Positions 8,642 through 16,948 of a DNA stretch of 64,000 nt are shown here, one piece after another. The stretch is from contig NZ_JASVWF010000005.1 in NCBI RefSeq assembly GCF_030286555.1, forward strand, positions 186,001 through 250,000. The letters are read 5' to 3'. The notes beneath the pieces are model-generated. The model did no database searches and was not told the origin of the DNA. It worked only from the letters and a program-made list of their open reading frames with translations. The position numbers and the translations under genes were made by a program. This DNA is from Actinomycetospora termitidis. GTDB taxonomy: Bacteria > Actinomycetota > Actinomycetes > Mycobacteriales > Pseudonocardiaceae. Each line of letters begins with the position of its first letter. Position 1 is the first letter of the stretch.

Positions 8642-9058
8642 GTGTCCCGCACCCCCGTCGTCGTCCGCACCGAGGACGTCACCCCGAGCCGCCGGATGGG
8701 CGGCGCGATCTACCCGCTGCTGACCCCGGCCTCCGCCGGGACCCACGCCGGCTTCCTCGCCCAGGCGGTCCTGGAGCCCGGGGAGGAGATCAGCGAGCAC
8801 TACCACCCGTGGACCGACGAGCACGTCCTCGTCGTCGCCGGCGCCGTGGAGGTCGTCGTGGACGGCACGAAGCTCCACCTCGCCGCCGGCGACGCCACCT
8901 ACGTCCGCCGCGGGGCCCGCCACGTGATGCGCCAGACCGGTCCGGACACGGCGCGCGCCGTGCTCTTCCTCGGTCCGCTCGCCCCCGACCCCGCCGACGG
9001 CCACGTCGACACCGTCCCCGTCCCCCACCCCGACGCCGCCCCGCCGCGGGTCGGCTGA
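8642..9058 (+). CDS. Polyketide-type cupin (TcmJ/RemF-like)
   Basis: Small single-domain cupin of 138 residues. The two cupin motifs are visible: EEISEHYHPWTDEHVLVVAGAVEV (histidines and glutamate for a metal) near residues 50-70, and AAGDATYVRRGARHVMRQ near 85-100. Cupins of this length accompany type II polyketide synthases as cyclases, monooxygenases or assembly factors (TcmJ, RemF). It sits between the sugar genes and the aromatase/cyclase, marking the change from sugar to aglycone genes. Its exact reaction cannot be assigned. Confidence 0.82.
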   Translation: MSRTPVVVRTEDVTPSRRMGGAIYPLLTPASAGTHAGFLAQAVLEPGEEISEHYHPWTDEHVLVVAGAVEVVVDGTKLHLAAGDATYVRRGARHVMRQTGPDTARAVLFLGPLAPDPADGHVDTVPVPHPDAAPPRVG

Positions 9059-9075
9059 GCCGCAGGAGGCCCTCC

Positions 9076-9537
9076 ATGACCGCCCACACCGACAACGCCG
9101 TGGTCATCGCCGCCGACCTCGACACCGTCTGGACGATGACCAACGACGTCGCCGACTGGCCCAACCTGTTCAGCGAGTACTCCGACGCCCAGGTCCTCGA
9201 GGCCGACGAGCGCCGCCTGCTGTTCCGGCTCACGACGAAGCCCGACCCGGACGGGTCGGTGTGGTCGTGGGTGTCCGAGCGCTTCCCCGACCGGGAGAAC
9301 CTGGTCGCGACCGCCCGCCGGGTCGAGACCGGGCCGTTCGAGTACATGAACCTGCGCTGGGACTACCGGGAGGTCGACGGCGGCGTCGAGATGCGCTGGC
9401 GGCAGGACTTCACCATGAAGCCGGGCTTCCGCTTCGACGACGCCCACATGACCGAGCGGCTGAACCGCACCTCGCGGGAGCAGATGGCCCACATCAAGGG
9501 CGTCGTCGAGGCGCGCGTCGGGGCGGTGTCGGCATGA
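9076..9537 (+). CDS. SRPBCC polyketide aromatase/cyclase (TcmN N-terminal-like)
   Basis: START/Bet v 1-like protein of 153 residues expected to fold and aromatise a poly-beta-ketone chain. It shows the family pattern MTNDVADWPNLFSEYSDAQVLE near the N-terminus and a hydrophobic C-terminal helix. GGAGG precedes the ATG at 9076. It overlaps the O-methyltransferase gene by ATGA. In TcmN these same two activities are one fused protein, so the pair here looks like the unfused version. Such a cyclase needs a minimal PKS, which is missing from the window. Confidence 0.88.
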   Translation: MTAHTDNAVVIAADLDTVWTMTNDVADWPNLFSEYSDAQVLEADERRLLFRLTTKPDPDGSVWSWVSERFPDRENLVATARRVETGPFEYMNLRWDYREVDGGVEMRWRQDFTMKPGFRFDDAHMTERLNRTSREQMAHIKGVVEARVGAVSA

Positions 9538-10604
9538 CCGCCGTCGAGCAGCGCCCCGAGACGCCGAGCCCCGCCACGCTCACGCCCGCCGCGGGGCCCG
9601 GGGACGCCGGCGCCCACCGCGACCGGCTCGCGATCCTCACCTGCGGGCTGCGCCTGGCCCACGTGATCTCCGCGCTCGCCGAGCTCGAGGTCCCGACGAT
9701 CCTCGCCGGGGGCCCGCTGCCCGTCGGCGAGATCGCCGCCCGCGCGGGCGCGGACCCGGACGCCCTGCACCGCGTGCTGCGCATGGCGGCGTCGTTCGGG
9801 GTGTTCTCCGAGGTGGCGCCGGGCGAGTTCGCGGCGACCGCACTCGCCACCCCGATGCGCTCCGGGGTCCCGTACAGCCTGCGGCCCCTGATCGACTACG
9901 GCACGAAGCCGTTCGTCGCCGGGCCCTACGGCGCGCTCGCCCACACCCTGCGCACCGGCGAGCCCGCCACCCGCGCGGTGCTCGGCACCGACTTCTGGGG
10001 CCACCTGCGCGCCCACCCCGACGACGAGGCCTTCTTCGACTCGATGATGACCGAGCTCGGACAGTGGGAGACCGCCCGCCACCTCGACGCGATCGACCCC
10101 GGTCGGTTCGGGGTGCTGGCCGACCTGGGCGGTGGCCACGGCCACTTCCTCGCGGCCGCCCTGACCCGCGCGCCGGGCACGCGCGGCATCCTGGTCGACC
10201 ACCCGGCCGTCCTGGCCGACGCCGACGGTGTCCTCGCCGACGTCGCCGACCGGGTCGAGCGCCGTCCCGGCGACCTGTTCGCCGACGCACTGCCGCAGGC
10301 GGACGCGTACGTCCTCAAGGCCGTCCTGCACAACTGGCCGGACGCCGAGGTGGCGACGATCCTGCGCCGCGTCCGCGAGGCGATCGGCGAGGCCGGGACC
10401 CCGCTCTTCGTCGTCGAGCAGGTGGTCGGCGAGGGCGACGGGTTCGACCACGGCAAGGTCCTCGACGTCGACATGCTGGTCCTGTTCGGCGGCCGGGAGC
10501 GCACGCTCGGGCAGTGGCGCGAGACGTTCGCCGCGGCCGGGTTCGCGCTCGTGAACACCCCGGACACCGGTCGGTGGACGGTGCTGCACGCGGAGCCGGT
10601 GTGA
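9534..10604 (+). CDS. SAM-dependent O-methyltransferase (TcmN C-terminal/DmpM family)
   Basis: Aromatic polyketide O-methyltransferase of 356 residues. An N-terminal dimerisation winged helix (GLRLAHVISALAELEVPTIL, then ARAGADPDALHRVLRMAAS) precedes the SAM domain with LADLGGGHGHFLAAAL and RRPGDLFADALPQADAYVLKAVLHNWPD, which carries the usual catalytic histidine. The start ATG overlaps the cyclase stop, and its end overlaps the P450 start. The target hydroxyl on the aglycone is not predictable; a sugar hydroxyl cannot be excluded, though this family usually acts on aromatic rings. Confidence 0.9.
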   Translation: MTAVEQRPETPSPATLTPAAGPGDAGAHRDRLAILTCGLRLAHVISALAELEVPTILAGGPLPVGEIAARAGADPDALHRVLRMAASFGVFSEVAPGEFAATALATPMRSGVPYSLRPLIDYGTKPFVAGPYGALAHTLRTGEPATRAVLGTDFWGHLRAHPDDEAFFDSMMTELGQWETARHLDAIDPGRFGVLADLGGGHGHFLAAALTRAPGTRGILVDHPAVLADADGVLADVADRVERRPGDLFADALPQADAYVLKAVLHNWPDAEVATILRRVREAIGEAGTPLFVVEQVVGEGDGFDHGKVLDVDMLVLFGGRERTLGQWRETFAAAGFALVNTPDTGRWTVLHAEPV

Positions 10605-11839
10605 CCCCCGCGGCGCCGGTGACGGCCTGCCCCGGCTACCCGTTCCCCGCCCGCGACGGCGTCGACCCCGACCCGGGCTACGCCCTCGCGCGCGCCACGG
10701 GCGGGCCGGTCCCGGTGACGGTGGCCCCGGGCCGGTGGGCGTGGCTGGTGACCTCGATGGCCGACGTGCGCACCGTGCACGGCGACCCGCGGTTCTCCCG
10801 GGCCGCGGCGACCGACTCCCCCGACGTCCCGGCCGCCGGGCTCGCCCCGCCCGCGGGCTCGCTGCTCGCGCTGGACCCGCCCGACCACACCCGGGTGCGC
10901 CGCCTGGTGGCCGGGGCGTTCTCCGCCCGGCGGATCGCGGCACTGCGACCGGCCGTGGCCGCCACGGCACGCGAGCTCCTCGCGGACCTCCCGGCCGACC
11001 GGCCCGTCGACCTGGTCGCGCGCTACGCCCGGCCGCTCTCGGTCCACGTCATCGGCGACCTGCTCGGCGTGCCCGCCGCCGACCACGACCGGTTCACCGG
11101 GTGGGCGGACGCGTTCCTGTCCACCGCGGCCTCGTCGGCCGAGGTGGGCCGGGCCCGCGGCGAACTCGCGGGGTTCGTCGGCGAACTCCTCGGCCGCAAG
11201 GCCCGCGAGCCGCAGGACGACCTGCTGAGCCACCTCGCCGGGTCGGGCGCCGACCCGCGCGAGACGGTCATGCTGGCGATCGCGGTGCTGGTCGCCGGCC
11301 ACGAGACGACGAGCAACCACCTCGCGAGCTCGTTGCTGCTCGTGCTCTCCGACCCGGACGTCGCGTCGTCGCTGCGCGGGCGCCCGGAGGCGGTCACGAC
11401 GGCGGTCGAGGAGCTGCTGCGGGTGGTCTCCCTCGGCGCCGTCGGGGGCTTCCCCCGGGTCGCGCTCGCCGACGTCGAGCTCTCCGGGGTCACGGTCCGC
11501 GCCGGGGAGACCGTCATCCCGGCCCTGAACGCCGCCAACCGCGACCCGGGGTCCTTCGACGACCCCGACCGCGTCGACCTCGCCCGCTTCGCGGGCGTGG
11601 GAGGGGCGGGTCATGTCGCCTTCGGCTCCGGGGCGCACCACTGCCTCGGCGCCGCCCTGGCCCGCCTCGAGCTCGCGACCGGGATCGCGACGGTCCTCGA
11701 CGACCGTCCCGCGGCCGCGCTCGCCACCGCGGACCACCGCTGGAACCGCGACTCCCTGGTCCGCGGCCTCGCCACCCTGCCGGTCCGTCTCGGCCCGGCC
11801 CACCCAGAGAGAGGAGCCGCGCCGTGTACCGCGCCCTGA
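10601..11839 (+). CDS. Cytochrome P450
   Basis: Soluble bacterial P450 of 412 residues, likely an aglycone hydroxylase or coupling oxidase. The oxygen-binding I-helix motif AGHETTSNH, the ExxR motif in VEELLR, and the haem loop FGSGAHHCLGAALAR with its cysteine ligand are all present. The GTG at 10601 overlaps the previous stop; the frame is open further left only as a shadow. No ferredoxin gene lies nearby, so electrons must come from partners elsewhere. The last 16 bp overlap the TcmI-like gene. Confidence 0.95.
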   Translation: MTPAAPVTACPGYPFPARDGVDPDPGYALARATGGPVPVTVAPGRWAWLVTSMADVRTVHGDPRFSRAAATDSPDVPAAGLAPPAGSLLALDPPDHTRVRRLVAGAFSARRIAALRPAVAATARELLADLPADRPVDLVARYARPLSVHVIGDLLGVPAADHDRFTGWADAFLSTAASSAEVGRARGELAGFVGELLGRKAREPQDDLLSHLAGSGADPRETVMLAIAVLVAGHETTSNHLASSLLLVLSDPDVASSLRGRPEAVTTAVEELLRVVSLGAVGGFPRVALADVELSGVTVRAGETVIPALNAANRDPGSFDDPDRVDLARFAGVGGAGHVAFGSGAHHCLGAALARLELATGIATVLDDRPAAALATADHRWNRDSLVRGLATLPVRLGPAHPERGAAPCTAP

Positions 11840-12147
11840 TGGTCCGCCGCTGGAACCCCGACGACGCCGAGCGCATCGCCGGCATCTTCGCCGAGCACGA
11901 CCGCACCGACCTGCCCGCGCAGATCGGCGCCACCCGCCGGACTCTGTTCGGCTTCCACGACCTCTACTTCCACCTCATCGAGGCCGAGGACGACTTCCGC
12001 GAGCGCCTGTTCGCCGCGGTCGCCGACGACCGCTTCCGCAGCGTCGACACCCAGCTCGCCGGGCTGCTCACCCCCTACGACACGACGACGCCGTCCATGG
12101 CCCAGGCCCAGGCGACGCCGTTCTACGACTGGAGGCGGACCGCATGA
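11824..12147 (+). CDS. TcmI-family type II polyketide cyclase
   Basis: Compact 107-residue ferredoxin-like cyclase. The opening YRALMVRRWNPDDAERIAG, the AEHDRTDLPAQIGATRR segment and FHDLYFHLIEAEDDFRERL follow the TcmI pattern closely from start to end, including length. TcmI closes a late ring in tetracenomycin synthesis. A GTG start at 11824 after GAGAGGAG is chosen; it lies inside the 3' end of the P450 gene (16-bp overlap) and the stop overlaps the next ATG. This is the strongest evidence that the operon serves an aromatic polyketide. Confidence 0.92.
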   Translation: MYRALMVRRWNPDDAERIAGIFAEHDRTDLPAQIGATRRTLFGFHDLYFHLIEAEDDFRERLFAAVADDRFRSVDTQLAGLLTPYDTTTPSMAQAQATPFYDWRRTA

Positions 12148-12464
12148 CACTGCGCGTGTTCCTCGAGATCGACACCGGCGAGACCGCGCCGGAGACCTTC
12201 CTCGCGGTGTGGCGGCGCATGGCCGACCGCGCCGCCCACGCCCAGGGCAACCTCGCCCAGAGCCTCAACCGCCACGCCGCGGAGCCGGCCCGCTGGTTCA
12301 TCGTCAGCGAGTGGGCGTCCGACGAGGCGTTCGCCGCCTTCTCCGCGAGCCCGGATCACGCCGCGCTCGCCGCCGACCTCAAGGCCCACGGCCGCACCGT
12401 CGCCATGGGCCGGATGCACGAGGTCCTCTCCGTCCCGCCCGCCCTGCAGGAGGCCACGTCATGA
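12144..12464 (+). CDS. Antibiotic biosynthesis monooxygenase domain protein (TcmH-like)
   Basis: Small ABM-fold protein of 106 residues. It has the alternating pattern of the fold, with MTLRVFLEIDTGETAPETFLAVW at the start, RWFIVSEWASDEAFAAFSASPDH in the middle and a short C-terminal strand. In type II PKS clusters such proteins act as cofactor-free anthrone oxygenases making quinones (TcmH, ActVA-ORF6). Overlaps by 4 bp with genes on both sides. A purely structural or cyclase role is possible, since the family has no conserved metal or cofactor site to check. Confidence 0.82.
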   Translation: MTLRVFLEIDTGETAPETFLAVWRRMADRAAHAQGNLAQSLNRHAAEPARWFIVSEWASDEAFAAFSASPDHAALAADLKAHGRTVAMGRMHEVLSVPPALQEATS

Positions 12465-13525
12465 CCGCCGTCGAGAACCCCGTCGGGACCGCACCGGCGC
12501 ACCCGGCCGCGCCCGCGGTCACCCAGCGTCGCCTCTACCGCATGATGCGCGTCTACAAGGAGACCGCACTGCTGCGTGCCGGCGTGCGCACCGGGGTGTT
12601 CGACGCGCTCGCCGACGGCCCGGCCGACGCGGCCACGGTCGCGGGCCGGCTCGGCGCGGCCGAGCGCGGCGCGCGGCTGCTGCTCGACGCGCTGGCCGCG
12701 CTCGAGCTGGTCACGACCACGGACGACGGCCGCTACGACCTCGACGACGGGGCCCGCGAGCTGCTCGTGCGCACCTCGCCGACCTACTACGGCGGCATGG
12801 TCGACGTGGTCGCCAGCAGCGAGGAGTGGGACGCGCTGCGGGACCTCGACGCGGCCGTCCTCGCCGGCGGCTCGGTGCGCGACGTCGACGCCGAGACCCC
12901 CGGTTACTCCTACTGGGAGACCTTCGCGCGGTCGGTCGGGCCGGTGACGGTCCCGACGGCGCACCTGCTCGGCGACCTGCTGGGGACCTGGGCGGACGGT
13001 CGCGACGACCTGCGCATCCTGGACCTCGCCTGCGGGCACGGCATCTACGGGTTCACGCTGGCCGGGCGCTGGGCCGGGGCCCACGTCACCGGCGTGGACT
13101 GGGAGAACGTCTGTGCGATCACCGCCCGGCACGCCGCCGAGCAGGGTCTCGCCGACCGCTTCACCGCCGTCCCCGGCGACATGTTCACCACGCCGGTGGA
13201 CGAGCCGCAGGACCTGGTGCTGGTCACGAACGTCCTGCACCACTTCTCCGAGGAGCGGGCCACCGAGCTCCTGCGTCGCGCGGCCGCCGACCTCGCTCCC
13301 GGCGGGCGGATCGGGGTGGTCGGTTTCGTGGCCTCCGACGTGCCCGCGCGGGACCCGGAGCCCTACCTGTTCTCCATCCTCATGCTGGTCTGGACGGCCG
13401 CGGGCGAGGTGCACACCGAGGCCGCCCACCGGCGGATGTGCGCCGCGGCCGGGCTGGAGATCGAGGCCACGCAGCAGGTGCCGGGGCTGCCGTTCCACGT
13501 GCTGACCGCGCGGAGGGCCGACTGA
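12461..13525 (+). CDS. SAM-dependent methyltransferase (polyketide/O-MT type)
   Basis: Second methyltransferase of the operon, 354 residues. An N-terminal winged helix (RLYRMMRVYKETALLRAGVRTGVFDAL) leads to a Rossmann domain with ILDLACGHGIYGFTLAGRW, then PGDMFTTPVDEPQDLVLVTNVLHHFSEERATELLRR. Its centre differs from the first methyltransferase, lacking the HNW catalytic motif, so it may be a C-methyltransferase or act on another group. Overlaps the ABM gene by ATGA and the glycosyltransferase by one base (TGATG). Confidence 0.87.
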   Translation: MTAVENPVGTAPAHPAAPAVTQRRLYRMMRVYKETALLRAGVRTGVFDALADGPADAATVAGRLGAAERGARLLLDALAALELVTTTDDGRYDLDDGARELLVRTSPTYYGGMVDVVASSEEWDALRDLDAAVLAGGSVRDVDAETPGYSYWETFARSVGPVTVPTAHLLGDLLGTWADGRDDLRILDLACGHGIYGFTLAGRWAGAHVTGVDWENVCAITARHAAEQGLADRFTAVPGDMFTTPVDEPQDLVLVTNVLHHFSEERATELLRRAAADLAPGGRIGVVGFVASDVPARDPEPYLFSILMLVWTAAGEVHTEAAHRRMCAAAGLEIEATQQVPGLPFHVLTARRAD

Positions 13526-14709
13526 TGGGGCCGCGGGTCCTCGCCCTGACGTCGTCCGGGGTCGGCCACCTGTTCCCGATGGTCCCGACGCTGTGGGCGG
13601 CCCGGGGAGCCGGGGCGTCCGTCGTGGTGGGGGCCAGCGGGCCCGCGGTCGGCGCGGCCGCGCAGGCCGGCCTGCCCGCCGTCGACCTCGCCCCCGGGGG
13701 TCGCGACGACCTCGCCGCCATCCGCGCGTCGTTCCTGCGCCGGATGCCGGGCGCCACCGACGACCGGGAGCGCTTCGGGATCGCGATGGCGATGTTCGCC
13801 GCCCAGGCGCACCGGGTCGCGGACTCCGCGGTCGCGCTGGGCCGGGCGGTCCGGCCCGACGTCGTCGTGCACACCCCGCTCCAGGCGGCCGGCCCCCTGG
13901 TGGCCGCCGTCCTCGGCGTGCCGGCGATCGAGCACGGCTTCCAGTTGACCGGGGTCGGCCGCACCCGGGACCTGCTCGCACCGCACCTCGCGGGCGCGTG
14001 CGCCCGCCACGGGGTCCCCGACCTCGCCCCGACCGCCGCCGCGCTCGACGTCTGCCCGCCGAGCATGCATCCCGGCGGCCCGATCGGACGGTCGCTCGGG
14101 CTCCGGCCCTACAGCGGCGGCCGGGTGCTCGACGACCGCCTCCTGTCCTCCGTCCTGGATCGCCCGCGGGCCCGGCCCCGGGTGCTGGTCACGGTGGGGA
14201 CGACGGACGACCACGCGACGGCGCTGCCCGCCGTCCTGAGCGCTCTCGCCGACCGCGACGCCGAGGTCCTCCTGGCCGGGGACCTCCCCGACTCCTGCCC
14301 CGACCCGACGCACGGTGCGCGGATCGTCGCCCAGGGCTGGCTCCCGCTCGACACCGTGCTCGGCGGCGTGGACGCCCTGGTCCACCACGGGGGTGCCGGG
14401 TCCGCCCTGGCCGCCCTGGCGCACGGCGTGCCGCAGGTCGTGGTGTCCGGGCACGCCGACCACGCCTTCAACGCCGCCGCCCTCGTCCGGCGCGGCGCCG
14501 GGGCCTCGGCCGCCCCGGCCGACCCCGTGGCCGCGCCGGAGCCCGCCGCCCTCGACGCCGCTCTCGCCGCCGTCCTCGACGACCCCGCGATCGCCGCGAC
14601 CGCCCGGGAGGTGGCCGCCGAGATGGCCGCCCTGCCGGGGCCGGCCGAGGTGGTCGGGCCGCTGCTCGCCGAGTTCACCACCCGACCCGTCATCCAGGAG
14701 GCGGCATGA
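13525..14709 (+). CDS. Glycosyltransferase, GT1 (macrolide/aromatic polyketide type)
   Basis: Transfers the TDP-sugar made by the operon to the aglycone. The 394-residue protein has the two-domain GT-B layout: N-terminal acceptor domain beginning LALTSSGVGHLFPMVP, and C-terminal donor domain with VLVTVGTTDDHATALPAVL, QGWLPLDTVLGGVDALVHHGGAGSALAALAHGVPQVV. The last stretch is the nucleotide-sugar signature, including the HHGGAGS core. It is the only glycosyltransferase in the window, implying one sugar attachment step or one enzyme used repeatedly. Confidence 0.93.
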   Translation: MGPRVLALTSSGVGHLFPMVPTLWAARGAGASVVVGASGPAVGAAAQAGLPAVDLAPGGRDDLAAIRASFLRRMPGATDDRERFGIAMAMFAAQAHRVADSAVALGRAVRPDVVVHTPLQAAGPLVAAVLGVPAIEHGFQLTGVGRTRDLLAPHLAGACARHGVPDLAPTAAALDVCPPSMHPGGPIGRSLGLRPYSGGRVLDDRLLSSVLDRPRARPRVLVTVGTTDDHATALPAVLSALADRDAEVLLAGDLPDSCPDPTHGARIVAQGWLPLDTVLGGVDALVHHGGAGSALAALAHGVPQVVVSGHADHAFNAAALVRRGAGASAAPADPVAAPEPAALDAALAAVLDDPAIAATAREVAAEMAALPGPAEVVGPLLAEFTTRPVIQEAA

Positions 14710-15677
14710 CCGCGCCCTCGATCTCCCCCGCGCCCGTCGCGGCCCTCGAGCCGGGCGACCGGCTCGATCTCGTCACCGAGCCGTCCCTACGGTCGCTGGC
14801 CGCGGCCGCACGCCGGGACCCGCGCGCCGGCTTCGCCGCGGTGGTCGCGCTCACCGCCGAGTCGGTGGCGGCGGTCGTCGACGTGGACCGCACCCCCACG
14901 GTGGGATTCGCGCTGTCCCCGCCCGTGCCCGGCGTCCCCACCCGCTACGCCCTCGACGGGCCGCCCGGCCCAGGTGACCCCGTCGTCCTCACCCGACCCG
15001 GCGCGGACGGCACCCCGGAGTGGTCGCTGCACACCGCGGCCGAGGTGGCGGTACGTCCGGCCGTGCTGCCGCGGGGCATGGCGCTCTGGGGCGTCGTCGT
15101 CGCCGAGGTGGAGGTGGCACCGGACGCCGTGCCCGCGCCGCGACCCGGGCCGCGGGCGACCGCGGCCGGTCCCGCGGCCCTCGACCCCGGCCTGGCCGCG
15201 GTCCTCGCGCTGGGGGCCCACGCCCTGGGGCTCGCGGCCCGCTTCCGGGACGCGTTCCTGCGCAAGGCGGCCACGAGCGCCCGCGGGTGGGCCGCGGTGA
15301 AGACGATCGACGACCCGCTGGTCGTGCGGTCCCTCGGCGACGCCGACGCCCTGCTCGACGGGGCCGCCGCCCTGCTCGGGGCGCGCGCGGGCGCGGCGCT
15401 CGGGCACCCCGGGCGGGTCGGTGCGGCCGAGGGCGCGCAGCTCGCCGCCGCGGCGTGCGCGGCGGTCGACGCCGCCCGCCGCGCCACGACCGGGTTGATG
15501 ACGTTGTCCGGGGCGAGTGCCCTCTACGACGCCAGCCCGATGCAGGAGTCGTACGCGCTGCTGGCCGCGCTGGCCGCCCACCCGCTCCTCGACCGCTCCG
15601 CCCGCCGCCGCGCCACGCGCACGGCCCTCGATCCCGACGTCGACCGGCTGCTCGCCGGACAGGGAGGACCCCGATGA
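14706..15677 (+). CDS. Short, degenerate acyl-CoA-dehydrogenase-like protein
   Basis: The 323-residue product matches the acyl-CoA dehydrogenase fold mainly in its C-terminal helical part (AAVKTIDDPLVVRSLGDADALLDGAA, then ATTGLMTLSGASALYDASPMQ). The N-terminal half is alanine/proline rich, about 80 residues short, and lacks the recognisable flavin-binding middle strands of its neighbour. It overlaps a full-length paralogue at 15674 by 4 bp. A non-catalytic partner subunit for that flavoprotein is the simplest reading; a diverged stand-alone enzyme cannot be ruled out. Confidence 0.65.
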   Translation: MTAPSISPAPVAALEPGDRLDLVTEPSLRSLAAAARRDPRAGFAAVVALTAESVAAVVDVDRTPTVGFALSPPVPGVPTRYALDGPPGPGDPVVLTRPGADGTPEWSLHTAAEVAVRPAVLPRGMALWGVVVAEVEVAPDAVPAPRPGPRATAAGPAALDPGLAAVLALGAHALGLAARFRDAFLRKAATSARGWAAVKTIDDPLVVRSLGDADALLDGAAALLGARAGAALGHPGRVGAAEGAQLAAAACAAVDAARRATTGLMTLSGASALYDASPMQESYALLAALAAHPLLDRSARRRATRTALDPDVDRLLAGQGGPR

Positions 15678-16876
15678 CCGCCGTCCACCAGCGTCCGCCG
15701 CGTCTCGACGGCGACGACACGTGCCCCGTCCGCTGGGCCCGCTCGATCGCGGGTGAGCTCGCCGCGGGCGCCGTCGCCACCGAGGAGGCCCGGACTCCGA
15801 CCCGCGAGGTGGTCGAGCAGCTCCGCGACGCCGGGCTGTTCTCGCTGACCCTCCCGAAGGCCCTCGGCGGGGCCGAGGCCGATCCCGCGACCGTCATGGC
15901 CGTCGTGGAGGAGGTGTCCTGGGCGGACCCGTCCGTCGGGTGGGCGCTCATGATCGGCCAGGGGTCCGGCTTCCTGGGATGGGGCTCGCAGGAGCTGGGG
16001 CAGCGGGTGGTCGGGACGACCCCGGACCCGCTGATCGCGTGCGCCCTGGCCCCGATGGGTGACGGCACGCTGCTGTCGGCCGAGGAGACCGGCGGCGACG
16101 AGCCGGGCTACCGCCTGTCCGGTCGGTGGGCCATCAACTCCGGCTGCCGGCACGCCGACTGGTTCATCGCGGCCTTCGCGAAGAAGACGGAGGGCGTCGA
16201 CTCCCCGCAGTGGGGCGAGGACGTCGTCCGGTTCGCGGTGCTGCCCGCCGACCGGGTGCGGGTCCTGGACACGTGGCACGTGCTCGGTCTGCGCGGTTCC
16301 GGCAGCGACGACGTCGAGATCGACGGCGTCGAGGTGCCGCACAGCATGACCTTCAGCCCCTTCTTCGAGGCGGGCGAGCACGACGGGCCCCTCTACCGGC
16401 TCTCCTACTTCGCCTTCCTCATGACGATGATGGGCGGCTTCTCCGCGGGTCTGGCCCGGCGCGCCGTCGACGAGGTGTTCGACCTGGCCGGGACCCCCGG
16501 CGGACCGGACCTCGCCGACACCGACACCCAGGTCGAGCTCTGGCGGCTGGACGCCGACCGGCGGGCCGCCCGGTTGCTGCTCGCCGACGCCACCGCCCGC
16601 GTGTGGGACGAGGTCCGCGCGAGCGGCGCCGCGGCCCCGGAGACCCGCGCGCTCTACGCGGGCGCGGTGCAGCACTCCCAGCGGGTCGCCGAGCGCGTCG
16701 TCGACGGGGCGTTCGCCCTGGTCGGCGCGGCGGGGCTGCACGACGACCACCCGCTGCAGCGCACCTGGCGCGACGTGCACGCCGCGGGCGCCCACCTCGC
16801 GTTCGGGCTGGTGGCCGAGCGGCGGATGGCGCGCGTGGTGTACCTCGGCGACCACAGCATGCAGTACATGATCTGA
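15674..16876 (+). CDS. Flavin-dependent monooxygenase of the acyl-CoA dehydrogenase fold
   Basis: Full-length 400-residue member of the group D flavin monooxygenases (HsaA, ActVA-ORF5 and nitrososynthase relatives). Landmarks are LFSLTLPKALGGAEADPATVMAVVEEVSWADPSVGWALMIGQG, then LSGRWAINSGCRHADWFIAAF, and DTWHVLGLRGSGSDDVEIDGVEVP. It uses reduced flavin supplied by a separate reductase, not found here. Two hypotheses fit: aromatic hydroxylase for the aglycone, or N-oxygenase turning the aminosugar into a nitroso/nitro sugar, as done by same-fold enzymes in some vancosamine-type pathways. Last gene of the operon, followed by a strong hairpin. Confidence 0.83.
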   Translation: MTAVHQRPPRLDGDDTCPVRWARSIAGELAAGAVATEEARTPTREVVEQLRDAGLFSLTLPKALGGAEADPATVMAVVEEVSWADPSVGWALMIGQGSGFLGWGSQELGQRVVGTTPDPLIACALAPMGDGTLLSAEETGGDEPGYRLSGRWAINSGCRHADWFIAAFAKKTEGVDSPQWGEDVVRFAVLPADRVRVLDTWHVLGLRGSGSDDVEIDGVEVPHSMTFSPFFEAGEHDGPLYRLSYFAFLMTMMGGFSAGLARRAVDEVFDLAGTPGGPDLADTDTQVELWRLDADRRAARLLLADATARVWDEVRASGAAAPETRALYAGAVQHSQRVAERVVDGAFALVGAAGLHDDHPLQRTWRDVHAAGAHLAFGLVAERRMARVVYLGDHSMQYMI

Positions 16877-16897
16877 GCACGTGGTCCGTGCGGGGAG

Positions 16898-16931
16898 GCG
16901 GGGCCCGGGCGCGCGTCCGCCCGGGCCCCGC
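16898..16931. terminator. Strong GC hairpin between convergent genes
   Basis: A perfect 14-bp inverted repeat (GCGGGGCCCGGGCG and its complement) encloses a 6-bp loop. It lies between the end of the biosynthetic operon (16876) and the end of the convergent FAD monooxygenase (16949), so it can serve both strands. No U-tract is seen, which is common for actinobacterial terminators. Confidence 0.75.
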
Positions 16932-16948
16932 TGCGTGTCCGGTCGGCC

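Noticed and set aside
14706-15677. A frameshifted pseudogene of a full-length acyl-CoA dehydrogenase
   Set aside because: The frame is intact from an ATGA-coupled start to an ATGA-coupled stop with normal codon use, so a functional short protein is more likely.
3748-16876. Minimal type II PKS genes hidden in other frames
   Set aside because: No frame on either strand shows the ketosynthase active-site cysteine region or an acyl-carrier serine motif; every part of the operon is explained by the listed genes.
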